Assembly: GCF_003148465.1 (NCBI RefSeq)
Contig: NZ_QGGI01000018.1
Span: 1 to 48,234 of the forward strand
Source: Oceanotoga teriensis
GTDB taxonomy: Bacteria; Thermotogota; Thermotogae; Petrotogales; Petrotogaceae
Reading direction: 5' to 3'
DNA length: 48,234 bases
Part shown: positions 19,188-27,884 of the stretch, piece by piece
How the letters are laid out: every line of letters begins with the position of its first letter
Position numbering within the stretch: the stretch's first letter is position 1
The notes under the pieces: model-generated
What the model was told of the DNA's origin: nothing
What the model saw: the letters and a program-made list of their open reading frames with translations, nothing else
The model's database searches: none
Program-made: the position numbers and the translations under genes

Positions 19188-20498
19188 ATGAAAAAACTTT
19201 TTATTGTTTTTATTGTTTTATTTTCTCTATCTATATTTGGAAAAACAACAGTGGATTTTTGGCATGCAATGAGTGGCGAAAGAATTCAAATTATTCAATC
19301 TATAGCTGATAGATTCATGGAAGAAAATCCAGATATAGAAGTCAAGACACAGTACACTGGAAGTTATAAAGAAACTTTAAACAAACTTATAGCTGGTGTA
19401 AAATCAGGTACAGCACCTCAAATAGTTCAAGTTTATGAAATAGGAACAAGATCTATGATCGATGGGGGAATAATAATTCCTATACAAGATATGATAGATA
19501 AAGATAAAACATTTGATGAAGCAGTTTTTCTCAACTCTGTATTAAATTATTATAGAGTAGATGGAAAACTTTATTCCATGCCTTTTAATTCATCAAATGC
19601 TGTTCTTTTTTATAATAAAACACTTTTTAAAGAAGCGGGATTAGATCCCAACAAACCTCCAAAAACCTTTGAAGAAGTTATGGAATATTCAAAAAAATTA
19701 TTAAAAAAAGATTCTAATGGAAATATAATTAGAACTGGATTAACTTGGCCTACACATTCATGGATATTCGAACAACTATTGGCAGCTCAGGATGCCCCTT
19801 TAGTTGATAATGATAATGGAAGATCTAAAAGAGCGGAAAAAGCTGTATTTAACAATGAAGAAGGTCAAAAAGTTTTCAAATTTTTTTATGATATGACAAA
19901 AAATGATTTGATGTTAAATACCAAAAAAGAAGATTGGTCAGCAGCGAGACAAATTTTTCTTTCTGGAAAGGCTGCAATGGTAATGTTCTCAACTTCAGAT
20001 GTGACTTCATTTACAAAAGAAGGAAAAGCAAATGGTTATGATATTGGTACTGCCTTTTTACCTACACCAGATGGCGCACCCGATGGTGGTGCAATAATAG
20101 GTGGCGCAAGTCTATGGCTTGTAGATGGTCATTCAAAAGAAAAAACTGATGCCGCTTGGAAATTCTTAAAATATTTAAATTCAACAGAGGAACAAATCAA
20201 ATGGCATTTAGATACAGGATATTTCCCTGTTAGAAAAGATGCTGTAGAAAATTTAATGTACGAAGGATTTTATTCAGAAAATCCTAATTATTTAACAACA
20301 ATTATGCAATTAGTTTTATCTAAACAAACTTATAACACCAATGGAGCTTTAATAGGAGTCTTTCCTGAAGCAAGAGATAAAATTGAAACTGCTATACAGA
20401 TGATGAATTCTGATGAAATGGATTATAAAAAGGCTTTAAAATGGGCCGAAGATGAAGTAACTAAATTAATAAAAGAGTACAATGAACTTTATTATTAA
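19188..20498 (+). CDS. ABC transporter extracellular binding protein, UgpB-like
   Basis: Solute-binding protein of a CUT1-type carbohydrate importer, 436 residues. A signal peptide (MKKLFIVFIVLFSLSIFG) is followed by VDFWHAMSGERIQIIQSIADRF and later APQIVQVYEIGTRSM. Both resemble UgpB, the sn-glycerol-3-phosphate binding protein, more than maltose-binding proteins. There is no lipobox cysteine after the signal. The ATG follows AAGGGGGT. It is the first gene of a binding protein-permease-permease operon, with an internal attenuating terminator. The substrate could be glycerol-3-phosphate, a glycerophosphodiester or an oligosaccharide; the sequence cannot decide. Confidence 0.88.
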   Translation: MKKLFIVFIVLFSLSIFGKTTVDFWHAMSGERIQIIQSIADRFMEENPDIEVKTQYTGSYKETLNKLIAGVKSGTAPQIVQVYEIGTRSMIDGGIIIPIQDMIDKDKTFDEAVFLNSVLNYYRVDGKLYSMPFNSSNAVLFYNKTLFKEAGLDPNKPPKTFEEVMEYSKKLLKKDSNGNIIRTGLTWPTHSWIFEQLLAAQDAPLVDNDNGRSKRAEKAVFNNEEGQKVFKFFYDMTKNDLMLNTKKEDWSAARQIFLSGKAAMVMFSTSDVTSFTKEGKANGYDIGTAFLPTPDGAPDGGAIIGGASLWLVDGHSKEKTDAAWKFLKYLNSTEEQIKWHLDTGYFPVRKDAVENLMYEGFYSENPNYLTTIMQLVLSKQTYNTNGALIGVFPEARDKIETAIQMMNSDEMDYKKALKWAEDEVTKLIKEYNELYY

Positions 20499-20511
20499 AC
20501 TTTAAATTTTA

Positions 20512-20537
20512 AGGGCGGTTAACCCCGCCCTATTTTT
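20512..20537 (+). terminator. Intra-operon terminator after the binding protein
   Basis: AGGGCGG (20512-20518) pairs with CCGCCCT (20525-20531) and is followed by ATTTTT. A partial terminator here would let the binding protein be made in excess over the permeases, as is common in such operons. Confidence 0.8.
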
Positions 20538-20552
20538 ACAGGGGGTATTAAA

Positions 20553-21419
20553 ATGAAAAAAATTATACCGTATATTTTACTATTTCCTACACTATTAATA
20601 ATAGGAATCTTCATATACTGGCCTGCAGGTCTTTCTTTTAAATTAAGTTTTTATAGACAATCTCCTTTTGGAAATAGAGAAATATTTGTTGGATTTAAAA
20701 ATTTTATAAGCCTTTTTACTAATCCAGAATACTTGAATGCCATGCTAATAACCTTAATATATGTTATTTTAACAGTCTTTTTTACAATCGTAATAGCTTT
20801 TCTTCTTTCTCAATTATTAAATCAAAAAATACCAGGAACTAAAATTTTTAGATTATTTATATTTGCACCTTATGCTATTTCACCAGCAATAGCTGGTACT
20901 TTATGGTCTTTTCTTTTAAATCCAGTAGTTGGACATTTAAATTATTTTTTTAATTCGATATTTGGCCTAAATATGGATTGGCTTACATCTTCTCCTTATG
21001 CACTAATAGCAGTTATAATGGGAAGTATTTGGAAAATGTTACCATTTAGCTTAATTTTTTATATCGCTGGGTTACAATCTATACCAGATTCAATAATAGA
21101 AAGTTCATTAATAGATGGAGCTAATCTTTGGAAACGAATGTGGAAAATTAAATTTCCTTTACTTTCTCCAATAACATTTTATCTCGTTATTATGACTATA
21201 ACATCTGCAATGTTTAACTCTTTCGGAATAATAGATGTCATGACAAAAGGTGGGCCAATAGGAGATACTACCACTCTAATATATAAATTATACTTAGATG
21301 CTTTTACTTATCAAAAAACAGGCCCTGCAGCAGCTCAAAGTATAATTATGTTTATAATAATGGGAGTTGTAACTTTCTTTTATTTCAAAAACGTTGAAAA
21401 TAAAGTCCATTATCAATAA
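20553..21419 (+). CDS. ABC sugar permease, UgpA-like
   Basis: Inner-membrane subunit of the importer, 288 residues with six predicted helices. The N-terminal region contains FYRQSPFGNREIFVGFKNF, close to UgpA. The cytoplasmic EAA loop that contacts the ATPase is ESSLIDGANLWKRMWKIKFP near residues 187-206. The ATG follows CAGGGGGT. It is 11 bases ahead of the second permease. Confidence 0.9.
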   Translation: MKKIIPYILLFPTLLIIGIFIYWPAGLSFKLSFYRQSPFGNREIFVGFKNFISLFTNPEYLNAMLITLIYVILTVFFTIVIAFLLSQLLNQKIPGTKIFRLFIFAPYAISPAIAGTLWSFLLNPVVGHLNYFFNSIFGLNMDWLTSSPYALIAVIMGSIWKMLPFSLIFYIAGLQSIPDSIIESSLIDGANLWKRMWKIKFPLLSPITFYLVIMTITSAMFNSFGIIDVMTKGGPIGDTTTLIYKLYLDAFTYQKTGPAAAQSIIMFIIMGVVTFFYFKNVENKVHYQ

Positions 21420-21430
21420 GGAGAGATTTT

Positions 21431-22270
21431 ATGAAAATAAGCACGAGAAAGAAAATGAATTTAATAGTATCAGAAATACTTTTAATATTGATTTCTATTT
21501 TAATAATGCTTCCAATTATTTTATCTTTTTCTATGAGTTTCATGAGTCCAAATGAAGTTTTTTCTTATCCACCAAAATTATTACCAGAAAAATTAAATTT
21601 TGATAATTATATAAAAGCATTAAAACTAGTAAAACTTGATAGATTATTATTAAATTCAGCTTTGATCGGTATTGCCGTAACCATAGGAAAGCTTATCACA
21701 GGAACCCTTGCTGGTTATGCATTTTCTAATTTTAATTTTAAAGGTAAAAAGATTTTATTTGGTATTTTATTCATAACTTTATTTTTACCTGCTGAAACCG
21801 TTATGATATTACCCTTATTCATGATAATGAATAAACTTGGATGGATAAACAGTTATTTAGCTTTAATAATTCCTTTTATAGCTTCAGCAACAAATGCTTT
21901 TTTATTTAGACAACATTTTATGACAATACCAAAAGAACTCGAAGATGCTGCCAAAATAGATGGTGCGAGCCCTATGCAATATTTTTTTAAAATATTAATT
22001 CCTCTTTCAAAACCAATGCTCGGTGGGGCAGCTTTGATAAATTTTGTCTATGCTTGGAATATGTATTTATGGCCTTTGATAGTAACTATGGATGATTCCA
22101 TGAAAACCGTTCAAATTGGTGTGAAAATGCTCATGGATGCCGAAGGATTAAATAATTGGGGTGTAATAATGGCGGGAACGAATTTAGCTTTAATTCCAAC
22201 ATTAATAATATTTTTTGCGATACAAAATCTTTTCGTAAAAAGTCTCGTGAGTTCTGGCTTAAAAGGTTAA
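21431..22270 (+). CDS. ABC sugar permease, UgpE-like
   Basis: Second inner-membrane subunit, 279 residues with six helices. The EAA loop is EDAAKIDGASPMQYFFKILIP near 175-195, and the C-terminal region has MKTVQIGVKMLM. It starts behind AAGGAGAG. No ATPase gene accompanies the operon; a shared MsmX/UgpC-type ATPase encoded elsewhere must energise it. The degenerate ATPase at 22300-23031 is on the other strand and is a poor candidate. Confidence 0.9.
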   Translation: MKISTRKKMNLIVSEILLILISILIMLPIILSFSMSFMSPNEVFSYPPKLLPEKLNFDNYIKALKLVKLDRLLLNSALIGIAVTIGKLITGTLAGYAFSNFNFKGKKILFGILFITLFLPAETVMILPLFMIMNKLGWINSYLALIIPFIASATNAFLFRQHFMTIPKELEDAAKIDGASPMQYFFKILIPLSKPMLGGAALINFVYAWNMYLWPLIVTMDDSMKTVQIGVKMLMDAEGLNNWGVIMAGTNLALIPTLIIFFAIQNLFVKSLVSSGLKG

Positions 22271-22305
22271 AAAAAGCTGTATTTATAAAATACAGCTTTT
22301 TATTT
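22271..22305. terminator. Bidirectional terminator between the importer operon and the ABC ATPase gene
   Basis: AAAAAGCTGTATTT (22271-22284) pairs perfectly with its complement at 22288-22301 across ATA, followed by T-rich sequence on both strands. It overlaps the 3' end of the minus-strand ATPase gene. Confidence 0.85.
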
Positions 22306-23031
22306 TGGATAATTAATTATAAAACTTTCTGTTTTTCCAGCAAAAGATATTTTGCCATCATCTAAAAAAACAACTCTTTCAGCTATATCAGAAAAAAGCG
22401 AAAAATTTCTTGTTGAAATTATAAGTGTTCTATCTTCTTTTATTCTATAAAGAATATCTTTAACATCTTCTAATAAAAAATCATCTAAATGGTCGAGTAT
22501 AGAATCAAATATAAAAACTTTTGGCCTTCTCGCCAATGATATAAAAGTTATTAAAGAGATTTTCTCACCTATTGACCAATTTTTTAAAGAGTTATACTCT
22601 TTGAGATTATCCAAATCAGAAAATATTTTAGATATGCCAAGTTTTTCAAGTATTGAAAAATATTCTTTTGAAATATCTTTTAGCTTTAAACCCAATGAAA
22701 GATTCAAAATCTCTTTTAAAGTTAAAAAATTGAGATTTTCAACAAAAGTTGGATCTGAATAAGTTATTTGAGATCTCAAATATTTTCTATCGAGATCAAA
22801 AACACTTTTACCAAGAAAATATATTCCACCAACGCCTTCGACATTATTATAAAGCTCTTCATTTAAATGTACAAAAGATCTCAGCAAAGAAGATTTACCT
22901 GAATTTCTTGGACCATAAAGAAGTATTATCTCTCCCGGATATATATCCAAGTCAAGATTTTTTAAAATCTTAGTATTTCCTATATTTAAAGAAAAATCTT
23001 CCAATTTTAAAATTGGATCTTCATAATACAT
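22300..23031 (-). CDS. Stand-alone ABC ATP-binding protein with degenerate catalytic motifs
   Basis: A 243-residue ABC-type nucleotide-binding protein. Walker A is intact (GPRNSGKS near residue 41). The later motifs are not: the signature reads WSIGE instead of LSGGQ/E, Walker B VFIFDS has Ser where the catalytic Glu belongs, and the H-loop reads ISTRN with Arg in place of His. It could bind but probably only slowly hydrolyse ATP. No permease gene is adjacent. It follows a 50-codon gene by nine bases on the same strand. Fold resemblance is to the phosphate/amino-acid importer ATPases, but the partner and role are unknown. Confidence 0.82.
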   Translation of the reverse strand: MYYEDPILKLEDFSLNIGNTKILKNLDLDIYPGEIILLYGPRNSGKSSLLRSFVHLNEELYNNVEGVGGIYFLGKSVFDLDRKYLRSQITYSDPTFVENLNFLTLKEILNLSLGLKLKDISKEYFSILEKLGISKIFSDLDNLKEYNSLKNWSIGEKISLITFISLARRPKVFIFDSILDHLDDFLLEDVKDILYRIKEDRTLIISTRNFSLFSDIAERVVFLDDGKISFAGKTESFIINYPK

Positions 23032-23040
23032 TTTATCAAC

Positions 23041-23193
23041 TCATTTGTTTTTTTCAACATTATCTTTAGTATTACCTCTTCTTATCTCAGCTATTTTCTT
23101 TATATACTGAGAGTCCTTCTCCATCTTCATAACTTTTATGAATTCATATTGTGATGACAGCTTGGGGTTAGAAAAATTGAGTTTATCTTTCAT
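23041..23193 (-). CDS. Small basic protein of unknown function (50 aa)
   Basis: A 50-residue Lys-rich soluble protein (MKDKLNFSNPKLSSQYEF..., ending NTKDNVEKNK). ATG at 23193 is preferred: AGAGGTG lies six bases upstream, whereas the ATG two codons earlier abuts it. It is immediately upstream of the degenerate ABC ATPase gene in the same direction, so the two are probably co-transcribed. No family is recognised. Confidence 0.6.
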   Translation of the reverse strand: MKDKLNFSNPKLSSQYEFIKVMKMEKDSQYIKKIAEIRRGNTKDNVEKNK

Positions 23194-23414
23194 TTGCATC
23201 ACCTCTAATAATAAATAATAAATCATAATAATTGTTTATATCACTTTTATGATACATATAAAATAATACAAAAATAATAAATTATATTACAAGTTTTTTA
23301 TATCTTAGATAATATATTTTATAAAAACGCCTTTTATTTAATAAAAGATTAATAAAAGTTATCTTAAATATTTAATTAAAATATTTTTCATATACTTTAA
23401 TAATATGACCTTTT

Positions 23415-23423
23415 ATGTTATAA
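23415..23423 (+). promoter_or_regulatory. Extended -10 upstream of ccdA
   Basis: TGTTATAAT, with TTTAAT 17 bases before the TATAAT as a weak -35. The rest of the 270-base divergent region (23194-23463) is A/T-rich without other recognisable elements. Confidence 0.5.
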
Positions 23424-23463
23424 TTGATACCACCACCAGGTATATTAAAGAGGAGGGAATTAT

Positions 23464-24144
23464 TTGAATAATTTTGGCCTACAACAAAATGTTACCTATT
23501 TGACAGCTTTTACTGGAGGTTTAATATCTTTTTTAAGCCCTTGTATAATACCTTTAATTCCTATTTTTTTTAGTATTTTAATAACTGATATTAAGAAACC
23601 TCGTATAGTTATAAAAAGAAGTATAGGATTTTTTTTAGGATTATCTTTATTTTTTTCTATTCTTGGGGTTATATCGGGAAGTATTTCTCTATTATTCGCA
23701 AAATATAAATGGTTAATAGATTTATTTGGAGGAATTTTGATAATTATATTTGGAATAATTTATATTTTAAAAATTCAAATTTTTAAAAATACAAATATTA
23801 ATCTATCAAAATTCAAAAATGATTCATTTGTTTCATCATTTATAATGGGTATAATAATATCTTTTGTTTGGATTCCTTGTTCTGGTCCAATATTAGCCGC
23901 TATTTTTACAATGGCCGCAACAAGCGAAAATGTTATTAAATCTTCAATAACTTTATTTTTATATTCGCTTGGAATATCTATTCCATTTTTATTTTTAAGT
24001 GGTTTTATAAGTAAACTTTTTTCAAAAATAAGTTTTGGAGAACCTAAATGGCAAAAACACCTCAGAATCATAGGCGGCTCTATTTTGATTATTGTTGGAA
24101 TTTTAATAAGTACAGGTTTTTTTAATATTTTACAGGGGGTATAA
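23464..24144 (+). CDS. ccdA: CcdA-type transmembrane thiol transporter
   Basis: A 226-residue membrane protein with six helices that passes reducing equivalents across the membrane to extracytoplasmic thioredoxin-like proteins (CcdA/DsbD-gamma family). The two essential cysteines are present in matching helices: SPCIIPLIP (Cys27) and WIPCSGPILA (Cys139). It starts at TTG behind GAGGAGGG. Its stop overlaps the start of the thioredoxin-like gene, so the two are translationally coupled and are likely electron donor and acceptor. No cytochrome c maturation genes are visible nearby, so general disulfide reduction is more likely than cytochrome assembly. Confidence 0.92.
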   Translation: MNNFGLQQNVTYLTAFTGGLISFLSPCIIPLIPIFFSILITDIKKPRIVIKRSIGFFLGLSLFFSILGVISGSISLLFAKYKWLIDLFGGILIIIFGIIYILKIQIFKNTNINLSKFKNDSFVSSFIMGIIISFVWIPCSGPILAAIFTMAATSENVIKSSITLFLYSLGISIPFLFLSGFISKLFSKISFGEPKWQKHLRIIGGSILIIVGILISTGFFNILQGV

Positions 24145-24815
24145 TGATGAATAAAAACTTTTTAATTTTTTTATCTTTCATATTTATATTTTTATTTTCT
24201 TTTTCAAATGATTCTTTAAAAGATTTTATGATAAATGATTTTAATAATGGTATAGAGATCTCAAAATTAATGGATAGAAATCTTATTTTGATGTTTTCAA
24301 CTAATAAATGTCCAGCATGTACGAAGTTTAAAAATGAAGTTTTAAAGAATGAAGAAGTACAAAAATGGCTAAAAACAGAATATATTTTTGTTGAAATTTT
24401 ACCAGATTCTTCAAAAAAAACTACTTATAAAAACTATAATTTAAATTATACACAATTATTTAGTGTTTTTAATGCAAGAAGTACTCCAACATTCATTTTT
24501 TTTGATGATAATGTTGAACCTATAGGTAGTTTAATTGGAGCTTATCCGTCAGAAATTTTTCTAAATCTATTAAAATTTTTAAAATATGATAATGATGAAA
24601 ATATTGAAATAAATGAATTCATGGAAAAGAATATACCAGTAAATATAAGAAAAAGAATTTTAAATTTAAAAGATGAAGAGATTGAAAAACTCTTAAAAAT
24701 AGATCCAAATACAAAAAAAGTATCTAAAAATTTAGATAAATATACTAATATTTATCTGGATGATGATTTAAATGATAATAATTACAATAATTTTATAATA
24801 TTAAAAAAAGAGTAG
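24144..24815 (+). CDS. Secreted thioredoxin-fold protein
   Basis: A 223-residue extracytoplasmic protein. A hydrophobic signal or anchor segment (about 5-21) is followed by a thioredoxin-like domain with the redox pair Cys56-Pro-Ala-Cys59 and a downstream RSTPTF cis-proline loop. It resembles the SoxW/thioredoxin_2 group. The last 60 residues are outside the core fold. Either ATG 24144 or 24147 could be used; the second is better spaced from the GGGGG site. It is coupled to ccdA, its probable electron source. Confidence 0.87.
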   Translation: MMNKNFLIFLSFIFIFLFSFSNDSLKDFMINDFNNGIEISKLMDRNLILMFSTNKCPACTKFKNEVLKNEEVQKWLKTEYIFVEILPDSSKKTTYKNYNLNYTQLFSVFNARSTPTFIFFDDNVEPIGSLIGAYPSEIFLNLLKFLKYDNDENIEINEFMEKNIPVNIRKRILNLKDEEIEKLLKIDPNTKKVSKNLDKYTNIYLDDDLNDNNYNNFIILKKE

Positions 24816-24831
24816 ATTTTTCTACTCTTTT
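24806..24831. terminator. Shared terminator between the thioredoxin and HD-GYP genes
   Basis: AAAAGAGTAGA (24806-24816) pairs with TCTACTCTTTT (24821-24831) around TTTT. It covers the stop codon of the thioredoxin-like gene and the last codons of the opposing HD-GYP gene, with T-runs on both sides. Confidence 0.85.
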
Positions 24832-26843
24832 TTATCATATAAATCTTTGTTTTTTTCTATTATATCAATAAACTTTTCTAAAATTTTTTTATCAAAATGT
24901 TCTGGTTTAGTCCTTTCATCACCATTAATGAGTATATCTATACTTTTTTCATGACTAAATGCTTCTTTATAAGGTCTTTTGGATCTTAAAGCATCGTATA
25001 CATCTACAACAGATACTATTCTGGCTTCAATAGGTATTTCTTCTCCCATCAATCCTATTGGATAACCTGTACCATCCATCTTTTCATGATGAAATAAAGC
25101 AATATTTTTAGCTATTTTTAACATTTCTGAATTACCTATTATATTCGCTCCATAAATTGTATGATTTTTTATAATTTCCCATTCATCAGAGTTCAACTTG
25201 CCATCCTTTCTTAAATAATCTATAGGTATTAATATTTTTCCTATATCATGATAAAATGAATATTCCCTTATCTTTTTACAAAATTCTTCTTCAAAATTCA
25301 TCTCTTTAGAAAGTTCATAACTCAAAAATGATATTCTTCCCATATGTTCAGAAGTTTCATAATCAAATTTTTCTGCTACTATGGTGAGTTTTTTTAGAGA
25401 ATATTTGTATGCTTGTAATGTCTGCTCCTCTCTCCTTTTTAAGTTTAAAAATATTTCTATAAACTTAGAAAAAATTTCAAGATATTCTTTGGAATCTTGT
25501 GAAAATTCTATATCTTCATTAGAATTTAAGGAAATAGAACCTATAAACTTATTATCATCTAAAAGATCTATGAAAATAGTAGATTTAATATCATAAGAGC
25601 CTATTTCTTTGAATATATTTTCAGTTTCTAAAGGTATGTTTTGACTATTATTATATCTTTTTAAATTATTAATTTGTTTAACATGATTGCTAACTTTTAC
25701 AGCTGATTCAATAGGCATCCAAGCTTCAAGTGCTCTATTTGGAAATCCACTGACGGCTTTTATCTTCCAAATATTATTTTTTATGAGGGCTATTGAACCT
25801 TTTTCAGCTTCAGGAACTAATTTAACCATTTCTTTTATAGAATAATCAAGTATGAGATCTATATTTTTTTTATAATCAAAATTATAAAAAATTTTATATA
25901 TATTTTTCAATCTTTCTGAGTATATATTCATTTGTTCTTTCAATTCTTTTTCTCTTATAAAGCTTTCTGTTATCACTTTATTTTTATTAAGTATTTTATT
26001 GTTTGTATTTTTTAATTTTATGAATAAAAGCACTAATATTATAATTATTACAGAAGTTATTATTAAAAATATAAAATAATACACTTTTACTTTTTCTTGT
26101 GTTTCCAAAGCCATCGAATAATCTATTCCAAGCCATTTTCTAAATATTTCATAATATTCTTCACTTTTTAAAATTTTTTTTAACTCTTGATCAAATATTT
26201 TTATTTTTTTATCTTTTCTACTCACAAAAGTAATAGGATATGTATTTAATTCTTCTAAATATCTAAGTTTATATCTATAATCGTTTTCTATAATATATTT
26301 TTCTATAGTCCTTTCATCTTCAATTGCACAAGCTCTAACTTTTTTTAATATTAAATACTCCAAAGCTTTTTCATTACTATTAACTTCAACAATATTTTTA
26401 AATCCTCTTTTTTTTAATTCTTCGTATAAAAAACTGTCTTTTATCACAGAAATTTTTTCATCTTTTAAATTTTCATAATCAATTTCATCATCATTTAAAG
26501 TCATTAAAAATGAAGTAATCGTATGAACAGGAGTATAAAAATCAAACATTTCTTTTCTATATTCATTTGGAACTATAAAACCTAAAACATCATATTTATC
26601 ATCTTCCATAAATTTTTTATAAGCTTCAATCCAATCATAACTTTCTATGTTGAATGTAAGTGATGTTTTATTTTCAATTTCATTTAAAAGATCTATTGCA
26701 AATCCAGTTCTATTTCCTTCAATATAAAAAACATCAGGATAATAATCTGATATTATAACATTATAATTCTCTGAAAATAAAATACTATAAAATATAATAA
26801 TAATGATTATAAATAAAGCTTTATTATATTTAGCCAAATACAT
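24822..26843 (-). CDS. HD-GYP phosphodiesterase with periplasmic solute-binding sensor and GAF domain
   Basis: Membrane-bound signalling protein of about 673 residues. Order: signal or anchor helix (about 8-24), an SBP_bac_3-type ligand-binding domain (about 27-245, GFAIDLLNEIENKTSLTF), a second helix (about 253-277), a GAF-like domain (about 320-465), and an HD-GYP domain (about 480-670). The HD pair is in YHDIGKI and the GYP motif is HHEKMDGTGYPIG. Known HD-GYP proteins degrade cyclic di-GMP. The start is uncertain: ATG at 26843 or TTG two codons later, with GGTGGTG upstream. The sensor domain suggests that an amino-acid-like ligand sets its activity. Confidence 0.92.
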   Translation of the reverse strand: MYLAKYNKALFIIIIIIFYSILFSENYNVIISDYYPDVFYIEGNRTGFAIDLLNEIENKTSLTFNIESYDWIEAYKKFMEDDKYDVLGFIVPNEYRKEMFDFYTPVHTITSFLMTLNDDEIDYENLKDEKISVIKDSFLYEELKKRGFKNIVEVNSNEKALEYLILKKVRACAIEDERTIEKYIIENDYRYKLRYLEELNTYPITFVSRKDKKIKIFDQELKKILKSEEYYEIFRKWLGIDYSMALETQEKVKVYYFIFLIITSVIIIILVLLFIKLKNTNNKILNKNKVITESFIREKELKEQMNIYSERLKNIYKIFYNFDYKKNIDLILDYSIKEMVKLVPEAEKGSIALIKNNIWKIKAVSGFPNRALEAWMPIESAVKVSNHVKQINNLKRYNNSQNIPLETENIFKEIGSYDIKSTIFIDLLDDNKFIGSISLNSNEDIEFSQDSKEYLEIFSKFIEIFLNLKRREEQTLQAYKYSLKKLTIVAEKFDYETSEHMGRISFLSYELSKEMNFEEEFCKKIREYSFYHDIGKILIPIDYLRKDGKLNSDEWEIIKNHTIYGANIIGNSEMLKIAKNIALFHHEKMDGTGYPIGLMGEEIPIEARIVSVVDVYDALRSKRPYKEAFSHEKSIDILINGDERTKPEHFDKKILEKFIDIIEKNKDLYDKKE

Positions 26844-26934
26844 CACCACCAAAAAAATATCATATTATAATATAGTTCTAAAATTAATTGTATCATAATC
26901 TTCATAATCTTCTTATATATATTTACAAATAAAA

Positions 26935-26959
26935 AAGGCATTACATAATGTAATGCCTT
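26935..26959 (-). terminator. Terminator after the DUF1292 gene
   Basis: AAGGCATTAC (26935-26944) pairs with GTAATGCCTT (26950-26959). On the minus strand the hairpin is followed by TTTTTTATTT. Confidence 0.85.
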
Positions 26960-26967
26960 CAAATAAT

Positions 26968-27300
26968 TTATTCTTCCTCTTTTTCTTCAACTTCGAGAAG
27001 ATCAAAATCTCCCTCTTCAAAGTCTATTTCTTCAATTTGTTTCTCCCAAATATTACATACTTTTTCATATTCTTCTTCATCTTCTATAGATTCAAGAACT
27101 GTATCTTCACCATCTGATTGTATTCTAAATACTACAGAATCACCTATAACTATTTCTTCACCATTTTCATCTGGAAAAGCTTCATCACATATCCAATAAT
27201 TTTTACCATCAACTTCAATAGTATCTATATACATGAAATGGTGTTCATTTCCTTCTTCATCATTTAATGTAAAAAAATCTATTTTGTCTACTTCTTTCAT
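26968..27300 (-). CDS. DUF1292 (YrzB-like) acidic protein
   Basis: A 110-residue, very acidic cytoplasmic protein. The first half (DFFTLNDEEGNEHHFMYIDTIEVDGKNYW) follows the DUF1292 pattern of Firmicutes YrzB, and the C-terminal third is Glu-rich (LLEVEEKEEE). The function is unknown. In Firmicutes it lies near yrrK/mltG or yrvM genes, which are absent here. The ATG follows AGGAGGG. It is monocistronic, with its own terminator. Confidence 0.85.
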   Translation of the reverse strand: MKEVDKIDFFTLNDEEGNEHHFMYIDTIEVDGKNYWICDEAFPDENGEEIVIGDSVVFRIQSDGEDTVLESIEDEEEYEKVCNIWEKQIEEIDFEEGDFDLLEVEEKEEE

Positions 27301-27392
27301 TTTATCCCTCCTAGTTTACGAATCGTATCATATAAGTCTACATAAAAATGATTAAAAATTCATATATATATTGTCAAATTTATATAAAAAAA

Positions 27393-27414
27393 TAAGGAGG
27401 TTTTCTCCTCCTTA
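27393..27414 (-). terminator. Terminator after the HU gene
   Basis: TAAGGAGG (27393-27400) pairs with CCTCCTTA (27407-27414). On the minus strand it is followed by TTTTTTTATA. Confidence 0.85.
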
Positions 27415-27424
27415 CCTTTATATA

Positions 27425-27697
27425 TTACTTTACTCTTTCTTTTAATTCATTACCTGGTCTAAACTTAGGTACTTTTCTTGCTGGAATTTCTATTGGTTTT
27501 TTTGTTTGAGGATTAACTCCCTTTCTTGCTTTTCTTTCAGATACAGAGAAAGTTCCAAAACCAACTAATTTAACTTCTTCTCCATTTTCTAAAGATTCAG
27601 ATACAATCTCTACAAATGAATCTAAATATGTTCCAGCGTCTTTTTTTGATACTCCAATTTTTTCAGCCAATGCGGAAATAAGTTCTTTCTTATTCAT
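27425..27697 (-). CDS. hup: HU family DNA-binding protein
   Basis: A 90-residue histone-like protein that bends and compacts DNA as a dimer. The N-terminal MNKKELISALAEKIGVSKKDA, the core GFGTFSVSERKARKGVNPQT (DNA-binding arm, about 46-65) and the C-terminal PARKVPKFRPGNELKERV are diagnostic. The start follows CTAGGGGGTGT. Its promoter at 27741-27769 is close to consensus, fitting an abundant protein. Confidence 0.97.
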   Translation of the reverse strand: MNKKELISALAEKIGVSKKDAGTYLDSFVEIVSESLENGEEVKLVGFGTFSVSERKARKGVNPQTKKPIEIPARKVPKFRPGNELKERVK

Positions 27698-27740
27698 TAA
27701 AACACCCCCTAGGAAATGTATATAAAAACTTTATATTGAA

Positions 27741-27769
27741 ATTTTATCATATTTAATCATTAAAATCAA
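27741..27769 (-). promoter_or_regulatory. Promoter of the HU gene
   Basis: On the minus strand: TTGATT (27769-27764), a 17-base spacer ending in TGA, then TAAAAT (27746-27741). Confidence 0.75.
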
Positions 27770-27884
27770 GCTTTAATCGGACTTATACAACTTTTGTAAG
27801 AAATAACAAATAAAACATAAAATAGTTAAAAATAGAATTCATATATATATAAATAAATAAAACAATTGGTTAATTTTTAAAATT

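Noticed and set aside
22300-23031. ATPase of the neighbouring UgpBAE-like importer.
   Set aside because: It is on the opposite strand, beyond a bidirectional terminator, and lacks catalytic Glu and His. At 243 residues it is also too short for the UgpC/MalK type with its regulatory domain.
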